This document shows, piece by piece, positions 8,528 to 19,729 of a DNA stretch of 64,000 bases. The DNA is from Serratia ureilytica (lineage in GTDB: Bacteria > Pseudomonadota > Gammaproteobacteria > Enterobacterales > Enterobacteriaceae). Made by a program: the position numbers and the translations under genes. The DNA is taken from assembly GCF_013375155.1 (NCBI RefSeq), contig NZ_JABXOF010000004.1, positions 62,001 through 126,000 of the forward strand. Direction: 5' to 3'. Below the pieces are notes generated by a model, which saw nothing but the letters and a program-made list of their open reading frames with translations, ran no database searches and was not told the origin of the DNA. Numbering within the stretch: position 1 is the stretch's first letter; every line of letters starts with the position of its first letter.

Positions 8528-9085
8528 ATGGCCATGAGCGAAGAAAAGCGCAAGATGATCGCCGGGGAACTGTACGACGCCGGCGATGAACTGCTGCGCA
8601 GCGAGCGTCGGCGCGCGCGCCAGATAACGCATCGCTACAACCACTCATCGCCGGAAGAGGGCGAGCTGCGCAAACAGTGGCTGGACGAGCTGCTGGGCGG
8701 CTATCAAGGCGGCGCCATCGAGCCGACGTTCCGCTGCGACTACGGCTATAACATCTATCTCGGCAAGAACTTCTACGCCAATTTCGACTGCGTGATCCTC
8801 GACGTGTGCGAGGTGCATATCGGCGACAACTGCCTGCTGGCGCCGGGCGTGCATATCTACACCGCCACCCATCCGCTGGACGCCGAGACCCGCGCCGGCG
8901 GCGCGGAGTTCGGCAAGCCGGTCAAGATTGGCAACAACGTGTGGATCGGCGGGCGCGCGGTGATCAATCCGGGCGTGACCATCGGCGATAATGCGGTTGT
9001 GGCCTCCGGCGCGGTGGTGACCAAAGACGTGCCGGCCAACTGCGTGGTGGGCGGCAACCCCGCGCGGGTGCTGAAAACGCTGTAG
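8528..9085 (+). CDS. maa: Maltose O-acetyltransferase
   Basis: A 185-residue hexapeptide-repeat acetyltransferase that acetylates maltose and other sugars with acetyl-CoA. The N-terminal Mac domain ([21 protein letters not shown]) is followed by the left-handed beta helix, with the catalytic His in IYTATHPLD and the repeats [35 protein letters not shown]. The ATG at 8528 sits six bases after AAGGAGG, a near-ideal ribosome site; an upstream ATG-like extension to 8432 has none. Downstream the M48 gene is convergent with only 15 bases between. Confidence 0.9.
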   Translation: MAMSEEKRKMIAGELYDAGDELLRSERRRARQITHRYNHSSPEEGELRKQWLDELLGGYQGGAIEPTFRCDYGYNIYLGKNFYANFDCVILDVCEVHIGDNCLLAPGVHIYTATHPLDAETRAGGAEFGKPVKIGNNVWIGGRAVINPGVTIGDNAVVASGAVVTKDVPANCVVGGNPARVLKTL

Positions 9086-9100
9086 GCCCGGCGGGGCGGA

Positions 9101-9964
9101 TTAAAACATGCTGCCGTGGCGCTCGAAGCCGTGCATCTCAATGTCTTTGAGCGCCTTGAAGCGTTTGACCATCACCGCATGATCCGACAGCAGGTTGCTG
9201 ATGCGGACAAACAGCTCCTTGTTCTCTTCTTCGCACTGTTCCAGCCAGGCCTGCGGGTTCACGCCGTGCTGCATCCAGGGGCCGACGGCCAGCAGCCGCA
9301 CCGTGTCGGCGTAATTCGGGCAGACGGCGAGCGCCACGCGGTCTGCGGAATACTCCTGTGCGCGAGTGGTCGCCAGGCCGGGCAGCACCAGCGACTGCGG
9401 CACAACGCCGATCGCCAGACGCCACAGCGACACGTGCCGCAGCTTGTGATGGGCCAATTCATGGGCCAGCACGAACTCCACGATCTCCGGCGCGGTGGGC
9501 ATCAGCATGGCGATTTCAGCATGGATCACCACGTAGCGCTGGCGGCGGTTGCATTCCAGCGCGAAGGCGTTGACCACGCCGTTGCCGTTGGTCAGATAAA
9601 GCTTGGGCAGCGTCTTGAGTTCCAGCCGACGGCCGATATCCTGATACAGCGCGAACAGTTCCGGAAATTGCGCCGGCCCGATGCGCAAGGCGTTGGATTT
9701 CGCCTGTGCGGCGAGATAGAAACGGTAAATATAGAAAGCGATCGGGATCAGCGGTAATAACGCGAGCAGGCTGAGGGTATCCAATGTTTCCTTGGCGTCG
9801 TCTCCCAACCCAAGTGCAGTTCCATCCGTATTTACCACGACGGCGGCGATGCCAAATAAAAAACCGAACAAGGTAATTATCGCAGATAGCCAGATCATGG
9901 GCATTTCCCAGCGGTGGCGAAATGCGGTGAAATTACGACATTCCGTCGCATGATGTTGACACAT
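9101..9964 (-). CDS. M48 family metallopeptidase, membrane-anchored
   Basis: A 287-residue zinc protease. Residues 22-44 and about 66-84 are membrane segments; the catalytic motif HELAHH is at 168-173, and the third zinc ligand is Glu204 in EYSADR, arranged as in HtpX and related M48 proteins. It probably sits in the inner membrane with a cytoplasmic active site and takes part in protein quality control, by analogy only. The start at 9964 has AAGGA at suitable distance. The N terminus MCQHHATEC is rich in Cys and His, unusual for the family. The upstream region carries repeated CCTGACA sites. Confidence 0.85.
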   Translation of the reverse strand: MCQHHATECRNFTAFRHRWEMPMIWLSAIITLFGFLFGIAAVVVNTDGTALGLGDDAKETLDTLSLLALLPLIPIAFYIYRFYLAAQAKSNALRIGPAQFPELFALYQDIGRRLELKTLPKLYLTNGNGVVNAFALECNRRQRYVVIHAEIAMLMPTAPEIVEFVLAHELAHHKLRHVSLWRLAIGVVPQSLVLPGLATTRAQEYSADRVALAVCPNYADTVRLLAVGPWMQHGVNPQAWLEQCEEENKELFVRISNLLSDHAVMVKRFKALKDIEMHGFERHGSMF

Positions 9965-9992
9965 AAAATATCCTTAATAAGGGAAAGCCACG

Positions 9993-10047
9993 CCTGACAT
10001 TGTCAGGTAAATAATGAATGTTTAATTATCCATCCGTTTACCTGACA
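9993..10047. promoter_or_regulatory. Repeated CCTGACA/TGTCAGG palindromic sites upstream of the M48 gene
   Basis: A 15-base palindrome CCTGACA-T-TGTCAGG (9993-10007) and a third copy within TTTACCTGACA (10037-10047), which pairs perfectly over 11 bases with TGTCAGGTAAA (10001-10011). They lie 30-85 bases before the M48 start codon, where an operator would be. The regulator is not known. Confidence 0.5.
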
Positions 10048-10117
10048 CTCAGCTAAACTGTAGTTCGTTTTTTAATCATGGCGTTTATCCCTTCCTGCAC
10101 AGACTTAGGCAAAAACG

Positions 10118-10924
10118 TCAAAAACTGTAGCTGGCGCTGGTGAAGGCCATGCCCGAGGTGGTTTTCTCAACGATGGGGCTGTCGGCCGCGTCGCCCAGCA
10201 GGCGCGTTACGCCGACCCCGGCCTGGAAGGCCACGTTCGGTCGCCATTGGTAGTTGAGCGCGGCGGTGAGCGTCGCGTCCTTGAAGCCGCTGCCCGGCCG
10301 ATACGCGCTGAAGGCGCTGTGCTGCGCCTGCTGCGACGTTACGCCGAAATAGCCGCGCTGATAGCCGCTGTTGGCCCAGGTGGTGGAGAGATTGCCGATA
10401 AGCGTCAGCTGTTCGCTGAGCGGATATTGCCCGGTCAGTCCGCTTTCCACATAGGCGGTGTGGCCCAGTTCTTCCCCGCCGTAGCTGCGTTTGCGCGTCG
10501 CCTGCATCCCTTTGACATAGGCGCGGAAGGGGTCGAGTTGGTAGCTCAGCTCAGCGCCGGCTTCCAGCGCGCCGCCCAGTTTGCCCATGCCTTTGAGCCG
10601 GGTGTTGCGCCCGCGCAAGGTTTTGATTTCCTCGTCACGGCCGGCGTCATAGTTGAGCAATAACGCGATGCCGACGGGCCCGGCGATGGGGAATTGCCAG
10701 CGCGCCCCTTCGCTGCCCGCGCTGAATTCTCCCCAACTGGCGTTTTGATAGCCGGCATTCACCTGATACAGCGGTTCAATGCTGTAAAAAGACGAGCCTT
10801 CATAGGCGGGAGCGACGGCGAGGCCGCCGGCGAGCGTTAAAGACGCTTCGCCGTCCTGCGCCTGACCGGCGAGGGGAAAAAGAAAGAGCAGGGCGGCGGC
10901 AGAGGTACCCAGTTTATTATCCAC
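10118..10924 (-). CDS. MipA/OmpV family outer membrane protein
   Basis: About 268 residues, with a signal peptide (AALLFLFPLAGQAQ) and a beta-barrel pattern of alternating residues ending in phenylalanine (SASYSF), as outer membrane proteins do. MipA is a scaffold linking MltA and PBP1B in E. coli; other members are OmpV porin-like proteins, so the exact role is open. There is no ATG: the GTG at 10924 follows AAAGG at nine bases and is preferred over the GTG at 10933, which overlaps that ribosome site. It is on the same strand as the M48 gene, 153 bases upstream of it. Confidence 0.85.
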   Translation of the reverse strand: MDNKLGTSAAALLFLFPLAGQAQDGEASLTLAGGLAVAPAYEGSSFYSIEPLYQVNAGYQNASWGEFSAGSEGARWQFPIAGPVGIALLLNYDAGRDEEIKTLRGRNTRLKGMGKLGGALEAGAELSYQLDPFRAYVKGMQATRKRSYGGEELGHTAYVESGLTGQYPLSEQLTLIGNLSTTWANSGYQRGYFGVTSQQAQHSAFSAYRPGSGFKDATLTAALNYQWRPNVAFQAGVGVTRLLGDAADSPIVEKTTSGMAFTSASYSF

Positions 10925-11252
10925 GTTAAACACCTTTATATCATCCCATTGAATAAACGGCCCGCAGGCCCACGTTTAAATGACGGCTTATTGATAAACG
11001 CCATGTTTATATTGATTAATCGACAGGCGACGGCGCGCCATTGGCGTTATTTCACCGCAATAGTGAAACGCATGGGGAATAAACAAAAGCCAAACAAATG
11101 GCATGATGGGGCGAGTTTATTATTGGCTGGGTTCAAAGCGCCTGTTTTTAAAGGAATGATGCAGCGAAGGGTATTTAATGTTTCTCGCAGAGGGATAGGT
11201 TGATTGCTCAACGAGGCGGAATAGGGCGCCTCGTTGAGCGTATCATCCGCCG
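10925..11252. other. Intergenic region between the MipA-like gene and uvrA
   Basis: About 330 bases with no convincing gene. The short open frames here lack family features. It should contain the MipA-like gene's promoter, and at 11206-11239 a 13-base perfect inverted repeat GCTCAACGAGGCG / CGCCTCGTTGAGC with an eight-base loop, just after the uvrA stop codon. The repeat has no T run on either side. Confidence 0.7.
11206..11239 (-). terminator. Long hairpin downstream of uvrA
   Basis: Perfect 13-base arms with an eight-base loop, 14 bases past the uvrA stop. It lacks a T tract, so it may act as an RNA 3'-end stabiliser or with Rho rather than as a classical terminator. Confidence 0.5.
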
Positions 11253-14081
<2,829 letters not shown>

Positions 14082-14202
14082 TTACACTTCCCGTCTTGAT
14101 GATACACCGCGCCTGTCGCGATTTTTGCGGGGGATTTTGTGATGGATCTCGCAAAAAACCGGCACAGCCAGGTCGAAACGCATAATTATGACACAAAAAA
14201 AC

Positions 14203-14218
14203 CTGAATGGATATCCAG
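14203..14218. promoter_or_regulatory. LexA (SOS) box shared by uvrA and ssb
   Basis: CTG-N10-CAG (CTGAATGGATATCCAG on this strand) lies in the 277-base gap between the two divergent starts. It is close in sequence and position to the E. coli uvrA/ssb SOS box, so LexA repression of uvrA and possibly one ssb promoter is expected. Confidence 0.85.
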
Positions 14219-14358
14219 TATGCGAATGCAATAAGGTCGATTGGAAAGACAATTCTGGAATGCAATTCGCACTTATCAACACGGGTGTGGTTTCGTACTC
14301 AGCGTGGTAAACTGACGCGTTTATACTGTGTAGAAATCAATCATCGGGAGAAGTGCTC

Positions 14359-14889
14359 ATGGCCAGCAGAGGCGTAAACAAAGTAATTCTGGTCGGGAAT
14401 CTGGGTCAGGATCCAGAAGTCCGTTACATGCCGAACGGCGGCGCAGTGGCCAACATTACCCTGGCGACCTCCGAAAGCTGGCGTGACAAAGCGACCGGCG
14501 AACAGAAAGAGAAGACCGAGTGGCACCGCGTTGTGCTGTTCGGCAAACTGGCTGAAGTGGCGGGCGAATACCTGCGCAAAGGCTCTCAGGTCTATATCGA
14601 AGGCTCCCTGCAGACCCGTAAATGGCAGGATCAGAGCGGCCAGGATCGCTACACCACCGAGATCGTGGTTAACGTCGGCGGCACCATGCAGATGTTGGGC
14701 GGCCGTCAGGGCGGCGGCGCACCGGCCGGTCAATCTGCCGGCGGCCAGGGCGGTTGGGGCCAGCCTCAACAGCCACAGGGCGGCAACCAGTTCAGCGGCG
14801 GCCAGCAGCAGTCTCGTCCGGCGCAGAACAGCGCTCCGGCGACCAGCAACGAACCGCCAATGGATTTCGACGACGATATTCCGTTCTAA
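14359..14889 (+). CDS. ssb: Single-stranded DNA-binding protein
   Basis: A 176-residue protein with the OB fold at residues 1-110 ([23 protein letters not shown], ...[14 protein letters not shown]..., [11 protein letters not shown]), a flexible Gly/Gln-rich linker ([18 protein letters not shown]) and the acidic tip MDFDDDIPF that docks partner proteins. The ATG at 14359 follows GGGAGAAG; the GTG two codons earlier is less likely. It ends at a clear intrinsic terminator. Confidence 0.97.
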
Positions 14890-14910
14890 GCCTGGCAACA
14901 GCGCTAAAAA

Positions 14911-14934
14911 AACCCCGCTCAGGCGGGGTTTTTT
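14911..14934 (+). terminator. Intrinsic terminator after ssb
   Basis: Stem AACCCCGC / GCGGGGTT with loop TCAG and a following TTTT; the A run on the other side makes it usable for the convergent gene. Confidence 0.92.
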
Positions 14935-14974
14935 GTGGGCGCTCACTGCCGATTTTCTACGGCGGTGTCGCCAA

Positions 14975-15931
14975 TCAGTAAATTGCTACCGGGTTGATGT
15001 TGACCTGGGTTGAGCCGACATACAGCGGTTGCCCCAGTACGAACAGGAATTCCCAGGTTTTCGTGCGCACCAGTGGGCGGCTGTCGATCAGTTCCAGGTT
15101 ATAGACGCCGCGTTTGGCCAGCAGGTATTGGTTGACCGGGAACTCTTCGTCATTTTTCGGGTTAGGATATACTTCGGAAGCCCAGGTATCACCGCCAAAG
15201 GCCACGATGCCTTGGTCAGCCAACCACTTCGCCGCTTCCATGCCAATACCCGGCTCGACCTCCAGGAATTTTTTATTGTCCTTACCAATCAGCTCCAGCC
15301 AACCGGTATTAAATAAAACAACGTCGCCTTTCTTTAAGCTAATGCCCTGCTTCTTAAGCACCGCTTGAATATCCGCAACGGAAAATTCGGTGCCGCCCGG
15401 AATGATGTCTTTATGATAATAAGCCGTCATATCGAGTACGACGCCGCGTGTGACCATGGGCGGCACTTTTTCCACGCCCAATTTTTTCACGCCATCTACG
15501 GTGACGAAATCCGCCGCCTTATTGCCGTTATAATAAACATTGTCGATGCCGATATGGCCAATGCCATTCAACTGAGTGCCGACGCCGGTCCAGGCATTCA
15601 CCAATTCATCATTAAAGGTGAATTTATTTGGGCCAAGCGTTTTACCGTCCTGCTGACCAGGCTGAATATTATATAAGCGGAAGCTGCGGTGGCGGAACGC
15701 CGGGAAATCTTTATCGACGGGCACCGCCAATGACAATGTCTTGCCTTGTTTTACCAACTGCACGGACTGTAATACCCCTTCTGGCGTGAGCAGGTTGGCC
15801 GCGCCGATTTCGTCTTTTGCACCGTAAACGGAAGGATACCAGTCTGACGGCTGAGCGGCGGACTCTGCGGCGTGTGCAGGCACTGTGGCAAGCAAAGGCA
15901 GCAAGAGGGAGAGGCGATACAATGATTTCAT
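14975..15931 (-). CDS. Exported cyclase-family (kynurenine formamidase-like) protein
   Basis: A 318-residue protein with a signal peptide (MKSLYRLSLLLPLLATVPAHA). The body belongs to the PF04199 cyclase/formamidase family (ANLLTPEGVLQSVQLVKQGKTLSLAVPV, LKKGDVVLFNTGW, WLADQGIVAFGGDT). The metal-binding motif of the family, HxGTHxDxPxH, here reads GVGTQLNGIGH, so the first His, second His and Asp are replaced. It resembles the subgroup with GTQxDGLGH, but with Asn for Asp. The start at 15931 follows AAGGATGAG; a longer frame to 15991 lacks one. Substrate and activity are unknown. The gene seems to stand alone. Confidence 0.75.
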   Translation of the reverse strand: MKSLYRLSLLLPLLATVPAHAAESAAQPSDWYPSVYGAKDEIGAANLLTPEGVLQSVQLVKQGKTLSLAVPVDKDFPAFRHRSFRLYNIQPGQQDGKTLGPNKFTFNDELVNAWTGVGTQLNGIGHIGIDNVYYNGNKAADFVTVDGVKKLGVEKVPPMVTRGVVLDMTAYYHKDIIPGGTEFSVADIQAVLKKQGISLKKGDVVLFNTGWLELIGKDNKKFLEVEPGIGMEAAKWLADQGIVAFGGDTWASEVYPNPKNDEEFPVNQYLLAKRGVYNLELIDSRPLVRTKTWEFLFVLGQPLYVGSTQVNINPVAIY

Positions 15932-16156
15932 CAGTGACTCATCCTTATAACAACGTATTGCAGGGTGAATGAAAATGAGCCGTCCGGACATGGCGACATC
16001 AGGCCGCCGAATAATAACCGGTGGAGAAAGAAGCTCATTTTTGGGTGCGCGGGGTGTATTAGCGTAATGCCTTATAACAAGGCGAGGTGAATAACCACCC
16101 GACGATGACTTCCTTATGCGGAAATAAATAACGCCGGGCGAGCGGCGTCATTGATA

Positions 16157-16369
16157 TTATTTTTTCAGCTCCGCACTCATGGTGACGAAATTACCCATAT
16201 AGGCGCTGGTGATTTTGTAGCCGCTTGCGCCGGCCTCTTGCGCTTTTTTAGCGATGAGGGCTTCGGTGGAATCCAGCGTGCTGCCGGTTGCGGTAACGCT
16301 CTCTGCTGCAGCGTTAAACGACAGCGTGGAAAACAGAGCGAGTGAAATAACGGTGGTCATGGTTTTCAT
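16157..16369 (-). CDS. DUF1471 (YhcN/BhsA-like) small exported protein
   Basis: A 70-residue protein: signal peptide MKTMTTVISLALFSTLSFNAAA, then one DUF1471 domain (STEALIAKKAQEAGASGYKITSAYMGNFVTMSAELKK). Enterobacterial DUF1471 proteins such as BhsA and McbA are periplasmic or surface proteins linked to stress tolerance and biofilm formation; this one cannot be assigned further. A related protein lies at 17533-17793. Confidence 0.8.
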   Translation of the reverse strand: MKTMTTVISLALFSTLSFNAAAESVTATGSTLDSTEALIAKKAQEAGASGYKITSAYMGNFVTMSAELKK

Positions 16370-16604
16370 ATCTTTATCCTGTGTTCGATGATTCGAAAAA
16401 TAAGGGTGTCCGGTACGACACGATGGAGCGAAGGATAAAGGGGGCAGTGAGGTGAATAAATAACAGAATCGTCAATAAACTATTCCGTTTTTGTACATAA
16501 ACTGATTCGATTGTTGTATTTCACGCGGGATTGGCGGCGTAAAGCGTGGGCAGGGGAAACAAGCGTGCATCGACGTCGTCAGGCTTGCATACTGCGGCAA
16601 GCCA

Positions 16605-16627
16605 ATAAAAAGCCCCTCGCGGGGCTT
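16605..16627 (-). terminator. Intrinsic terminator after the SDR gene
   Basis: Stem AGCCCC / GGGGCT with loop TCGC (16611-16626); on the minus strand it is followed by TTTTATT. Confidence 0.88.
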
Positions 16628-16632
16628 GGATG

Positions 16633-17382
16633 TTACGCCGAGAAGCCGCCGTCGATGCTCAGGCTGGCGCCGGTGATATAACCCGCCTGCGGGCCGGCCA
16701 GGTAAGCGACAAAACCGGCGATCTCTTCATCTTTACCGTAGCGGCCGATCGCCATCAGCTGCTTGAGCTGATCGGCGAACTCGCCGGCGTCCGGGTTCAT
16801 TTCGGTGTCCACCGGGCCGGGCTGCACGTTATTGACGGTGATGCCGCGCGGGCCGAGATCGCGCGCCATGCCTTTGGTCAGGCCGACCAGCGCCGATTTG
16901 CTCATCGCATACACCGCCGCGCCGCCGAACGGCACGCGTTCGGCGTTGGTGCTGCCGATGTGGATGATACGGCCGCCGTCATTCATGTGGCGCGCCGCCT
17001 CTTGGCTGGCGACGAATACGCTGCGCACGTTGACCGCCAGCATGCGATCCAGATCGTCCAGCGCCAGCGCTTCGGTGCTGCCCAATGTAAACACCCCGGC
17101 GTTGTTCACCAGAATATCCAGGTTGCCGAAGTGGCTCACCGCCTGGCGAACCGCCTGCTGCAGCGCCGCAGCATCGGCGCTGTCGGCCTTGATGGCGAGG
17201 GCTTTGCCGCCGGCGGCGGTCACGGCGCTCGCCACCGCTTCGGCGCGATCGGCCGAGGCGGCGTAGGTAAAGGCGACGGCGGCGCCTTCGTTCGCCAACC
17301 GTTTCACGATGGCGGCGCCGATGCCGCGGGAGCCGCCCTGAACGAATGCGACTTTGCCTTGCAGAGGTTGTGCTGTCGTCAT
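16633..17382 (-). CDS. SDR family oxidoreductase
   Basis: A 249-residue classical short-chain dehydrogenase. The cofactor motif is GGSRGIGAAIV (TGxxxGxG type with Gly for Thr), NNAG is present in DILVNNAGVF, the catalytic Ser is in IHIGSTNAE and Tyr/Lys in YAMSKSALVG; it ends SLSIDGGFSA. It probably uses NADP(H) (Ser-Arg after the second Gly). The substrate is unknown; such proteins are often labelled 3-oxoacyl-ACP reductase-like. The start at 17382 has GGAG at seven bases; the frame to 17421 does not. It lies between two DUF1471 genes on the same strand, each with its own terminator. Confidence 0.87.
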   Translation of the reverse strand: MTTAQPLQGKVAFVQGGSRGIGAAIVKRLANEGAAVAFTYAASADRAEAVASAVTAAGGKALAIKADSADAAALQQAVRQAVSHFGNLDILVNNAGVFTLGSTEALALDDLDRMLAVNVRSVFVASQEAARHMNDGGRIIHIGSTNAERVPFGGAAVYAMSKSALVGLTKGMARDLGPRGITVNNVQPGPVDTEMNPDAGEFADQLKQLMAIGRYGKDEEIAGFVAYLAGPQAGYITGASLSIDGGFSA

Positions 17383-17480
17383 GCTATTTCTCCAAAGTGG
17401 GTGAGGGGATTGCGCTGTCATTCAGTATGGGTGAAATGAATGGCGATCACTGTCCACAAAGAGCTCTGGCCGCCTGAAAC

Positions 17481-17503
17481 GAGAAAAGCCCCTTGCGGGG
17501 CTT
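17481..17503 (-). terminator. Intrinsic terminator after the second DUF1471 gene
   Basis: Stem AAGCCCC / GGGGCTT with loop TTGC; on the minus strand TTTTCTCG follows. Almost the same sequence as the terminator at 16611. Confidence 0.85.
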
Positions 17504-17532
17504 CTTTCTTCCGTCGATTGGCTGTCCGACGA

Positions 17533-17793
17533 TCAGTTGAAGATTTCTGCGGTGCCGTACAGTTTGTTTTGGCCGCCGGCGGCGACGATGCGGTAGGAAC
17601 TGGCGCCCGACGCGGCGGCTTTGCTGGCCAGTTCGCTTTCCAGCGCGCTCAGGTTGGCGGCGCCGCTCACGGTGACTACGCCGATTTTCTGCGCGTCTGC
17701 GGCTGGCTGGCTGGTTGGCAGCTCAGCGGCGAAGGTAGCGAAAGAAGCGGTAGCCAGCAGTGCAGCGGTAGCAAAAATTTTGACGTTTTTCAT
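17533..17793 (-). CDS. DUF1471 (YdgH/BhsA/McbA-like) small exported protein
   Basis: An 86-residue protein with signal peptide MKNVKIFATAALLATASFATFAA and one DUF1471 domain (KIGVVTVSGAANLSALESELASKAAASGASSYRIVAAGGQNKLYGTAEIF). The pattern VTVSG...LE..L..KA...GA..Y.I is diagnostic. It is expected in the periplasm; function not known. AGGAAC precedes the start. It has its own terminator. Confidence 0.85.
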   Translation of the reverse strand: MKNVKIFATAALLATASFATFAAELPTSQPAADAQKIGVVTVSGAANLSALESELASKAAASGASSYRIVAAGGQNKLYGTAEIFN

Positions 17794-17988
17794 GATGTGT
17801 TCCTCAGAGTATTTATTAGGTGAGAGCGTGTTGTCTCTCGATGTGTTAAATACTAGTGCACCGGGTGTGAATAAAAAACCGGAGAGTTTTGAGTATCTCT
17901 GTCAAATAAATTGACGGTTTTTCAGCCGTTGGCGTGCGGCAAAAATTGCCACTACCCTTTACAGACGATCCTTAACCGGAGAAGCGTC

Positions 17989-18432
17989 ATGACGGTAAAC
18001 GCGTTTATCGGCAACTGGGCGTTGGTGTCGTCGGCGTTCAAAAACCAGAACGGTGAGCTGAATTACCCGTTGGGCGAGCAGGTGTTGGGGCGCATCCACT
18101 ATGAGGCCAACGGCACGATGGCGGCGCAGCTATACAGCGCCGTGCGGCCGCGTTTCGTCGCCGACGATTTGGCGCAGGGATCCGAGCGGGAGATCCATGC
18201 CGCCTTCATCAATATGATTTGCTATTTCGGCCGTTATCAGGTGGAAGAAAGCGAGCAACGGGTGGTGCATCAGGTTGAAGGCTGTTCGTTCCCCAATTGG
18301 ATAGGCAGCCGTCAGGTGCGCTTTTACGCCTTTAACGCCGATCGGCTGACGTTGCGCACGGTGCCGCTGCAGCTCGGCAACGGCGTGCAGATCGGCGAAC
18401 TGGTGTGGCAGCGGACAGGAGCGTCATCATGA
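17989..18432 (+). CDS. Lipocalin-like domain protein
   Basis: A 147-residue cytoplasmic protein of the lipocalin-like family (PF13924 type): FIGNWALVSSAFKNQNGELNYPLGEQVLGRIHYEANGTMAAQLYS at the N terminus, a tyrosine-rich strand FINMICYFGRYQVEE, and HQVEGCSFPNWIGSRQVRFYAFNADRLTLRT. These form small beta barrels that may bind hydrophobic ligands. CCGGAGAAG lies before the ATG at 17989. Its stop overlaps the start of the GST gene (ATGA), so the two are translated together and may act on the same compounds. Confidence 0.8.
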   Translation: MTVNAFIGNWALVSSAFKNQNGELNYPLGEQVLGRIHYEANGTMAAQLYSAVRPRFVADDLAQGSEREIHAAFINMICYFGRYQVEESEQRVVHQVEGCSFPNWIGSRQVRFYAFNADRLTLRTVPLQLGNGVQIGELVWQRTGASS

Positions 18433-19097
18433 TCATTGTTCATCATCTCAATCACTCGCGGTCGCAGCGCATTCTGTGGTTTTTGGAAGAGCTGGGCGTG
18501 CCCTATCAGGTGCAACGCTACGAGCGCGATCCGCACACTCTGCTGGCGCCGCCGGCGCTGAAAAAGATCCACCCGCTGGGCAAATCGCCGGTGATCGTCG
18601 ATGGCGATCTGACGCTGGCGGAATCCGGCGCCATTATCGAATACTTGCAGGAAGCCTACGACGCACAGGGCATGTTTATGCCGACGGACTTCCACGCGCG
18701 CCAGCAATACCGCTACTGGTTGCACTACGCTGAGGGATCGCTGATGCCGCTGTTGGTGATGAAGCTGGTGTTCAGCCGTCTCGGCCAGCCGCCGATCCCC
18801 TGGCTGCTGCGGCCGGTGGCGGGCGCGATCGGCAAGGGCGTACAGCGCGAATACCTCGACAAACAGATCGCGCCGCACTGCGAGTATCTCGAACAGTACC
18901 TGAACAAGGGCAGCTGGTTCGTCGGCAACGATTTCAGCGCGGCGGACATACAGATGAGCTTCCCGCTCGAGGCGATGGCGGCGCGCGGCGCGTTGGACAA
19001 TTGCCCGAAACTGCGCGGCTTCCTGCAGCGCATCCACGCCCGGCCCGCTTACCAGCGGGCACTGGAACAGGGCGGCCCTTACGACCTGCTGAGTTAA
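18429..19097 (+). CDS. Glutathione S-transferase family protein
   Basis: A 222-residue protein with an N-terminal thioredoxin-like domain (MIIVHHLNHSRSQRILWFLEELGVPYQVQRY, IHPLGKSPVIVDGDLTLAESGAIIEYL, with the cis-Pro and Glu-Ser glutathione contacts) and an all-helical C-terminal domain (FVGNDFSAADIQMSFPLEA with the N-capping motif). The ATG at 18429 overlaps the preceding stop by four bases. The role is probably detoxification, but the substrate is unknown. Confidence 0.87.
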   Translation: MIIVHHLNHSRSQRILWFLEELGVPYQVQRYERDPHTLLAPPALKKIHPLGKSPVIVDGDLTLAESGAIIEYLQEAYDAQGMFMPTDFHARQQYRYWLHYAEGSLMPLLVMKLVFSRLGQPPIPWLLRPVAGAIGKGVQREYLDKQIAPHCEYLEQYLNKGSWFVGNDFSAADIQMSFPLEAMAARGALDNCPKLRGFLQRIHARPAYQRALEQGGPYDLLS

Positions 19098-19144
19098 GCG
19101 GATGGGCTATACTCGATGGGGTCATTCTTCATCGGAGGTAGCCC

Positions 19145-19552
19145 ATGGCTACGCAAATCTTCGTAAATCTGCCCGTACGCGATCTGCCCGCCTCAATGGC
19201 GTTTTTCACCCAGCTTGGCTTCAGCTTCAACCCGCAATTTACCGACGATACCGCCGCCTGCATGGTGGTCAGCGACACGATTTACGTGATGCTGCTGACC
19301 CACGACAAATTCAGGATGTTTACCCCCAACCCGATCGGCGACGCCAAACAGGCCACCGAAGTGTTGGTGTGCCTGTCGCAACCCAGCCGAGCGGCGGTGG
19401 ACGAACTGGTGCGCAAGGCGATCGCCGGCGGCGGCAATACCTATCATCCGCCGCGGGACTATGGCGTGATGTACGGTCACGGATTTCAGGACCTGGACGG
19501 CCATATCTGGGAATTGATGTATATGGATCCCGCAGCGGTGCAGGCGCAATAA
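19145..19552 (+). CDS. VOC (glyoxalase/bleomycin resistance-like) family protein
   Basis: A 135-residue protein with two beta-alpha-beta-beta-beta units: IFVNLPVRDLPASMAFFTQLGFSFNPQFTDD and the C-terminal GHGFQDLDGHIWELMYMD. The metal-site pattern is only partly present (Glu in IWELMYMD; first-repeat His absent), so it is a lactoylglutathione lyase relative without proven activity. GGAGGTAG precedes the ATG. It follows the GST gene by 47 bases. Confidence 0.85.
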   Translation: MATQIFVNLPVRDLPASMAFFTQLGFSFNPQFTDDTAACMVVSDTIYVMLLTHDKFRMFTPNPIGDAKQATEVLVCLSQPSRAAVDELVRKAIAGGGNTYHPPRDYGVMYGHGFQDLDGHIWELMYMDPAAVQAQ

Positions 19553-19674
19553 GATCGCCGTGAAACAGGCTGGCAGGGGCGCCGGATCGCCCCGTCATTT
19601 CGCGCAGAAGCCCTTCCCGCCGCTTTCTGCATAAATTGTCGCGATCTTTAGTTGATTAGACGCTATGGAAGGCA

Positions 19675-19690
19675 GGATAATCGTTTGCCT
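19675..19690. promoter_or_regulatory. PurR-like site 1 upstream of ghxP
   Basis: GGATAATCGTTTGCCT matches 9 of the 12 defined positions of the PurR pattern ANGCAANCGNTTNCNT, with the central CG. Confidence 0.4.
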
Positions 19691-19729
19691 TGAATAAACC
19701 ACCATAAATTACCCGTACCGCGCGCTGCG

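Noticed and set aside
10949..11203. An 84-codon open frame between the MipA-like gene and uvrA.
   Set aside because: No ribosome site, no recognisable features, and it lies over the probable promoter region.
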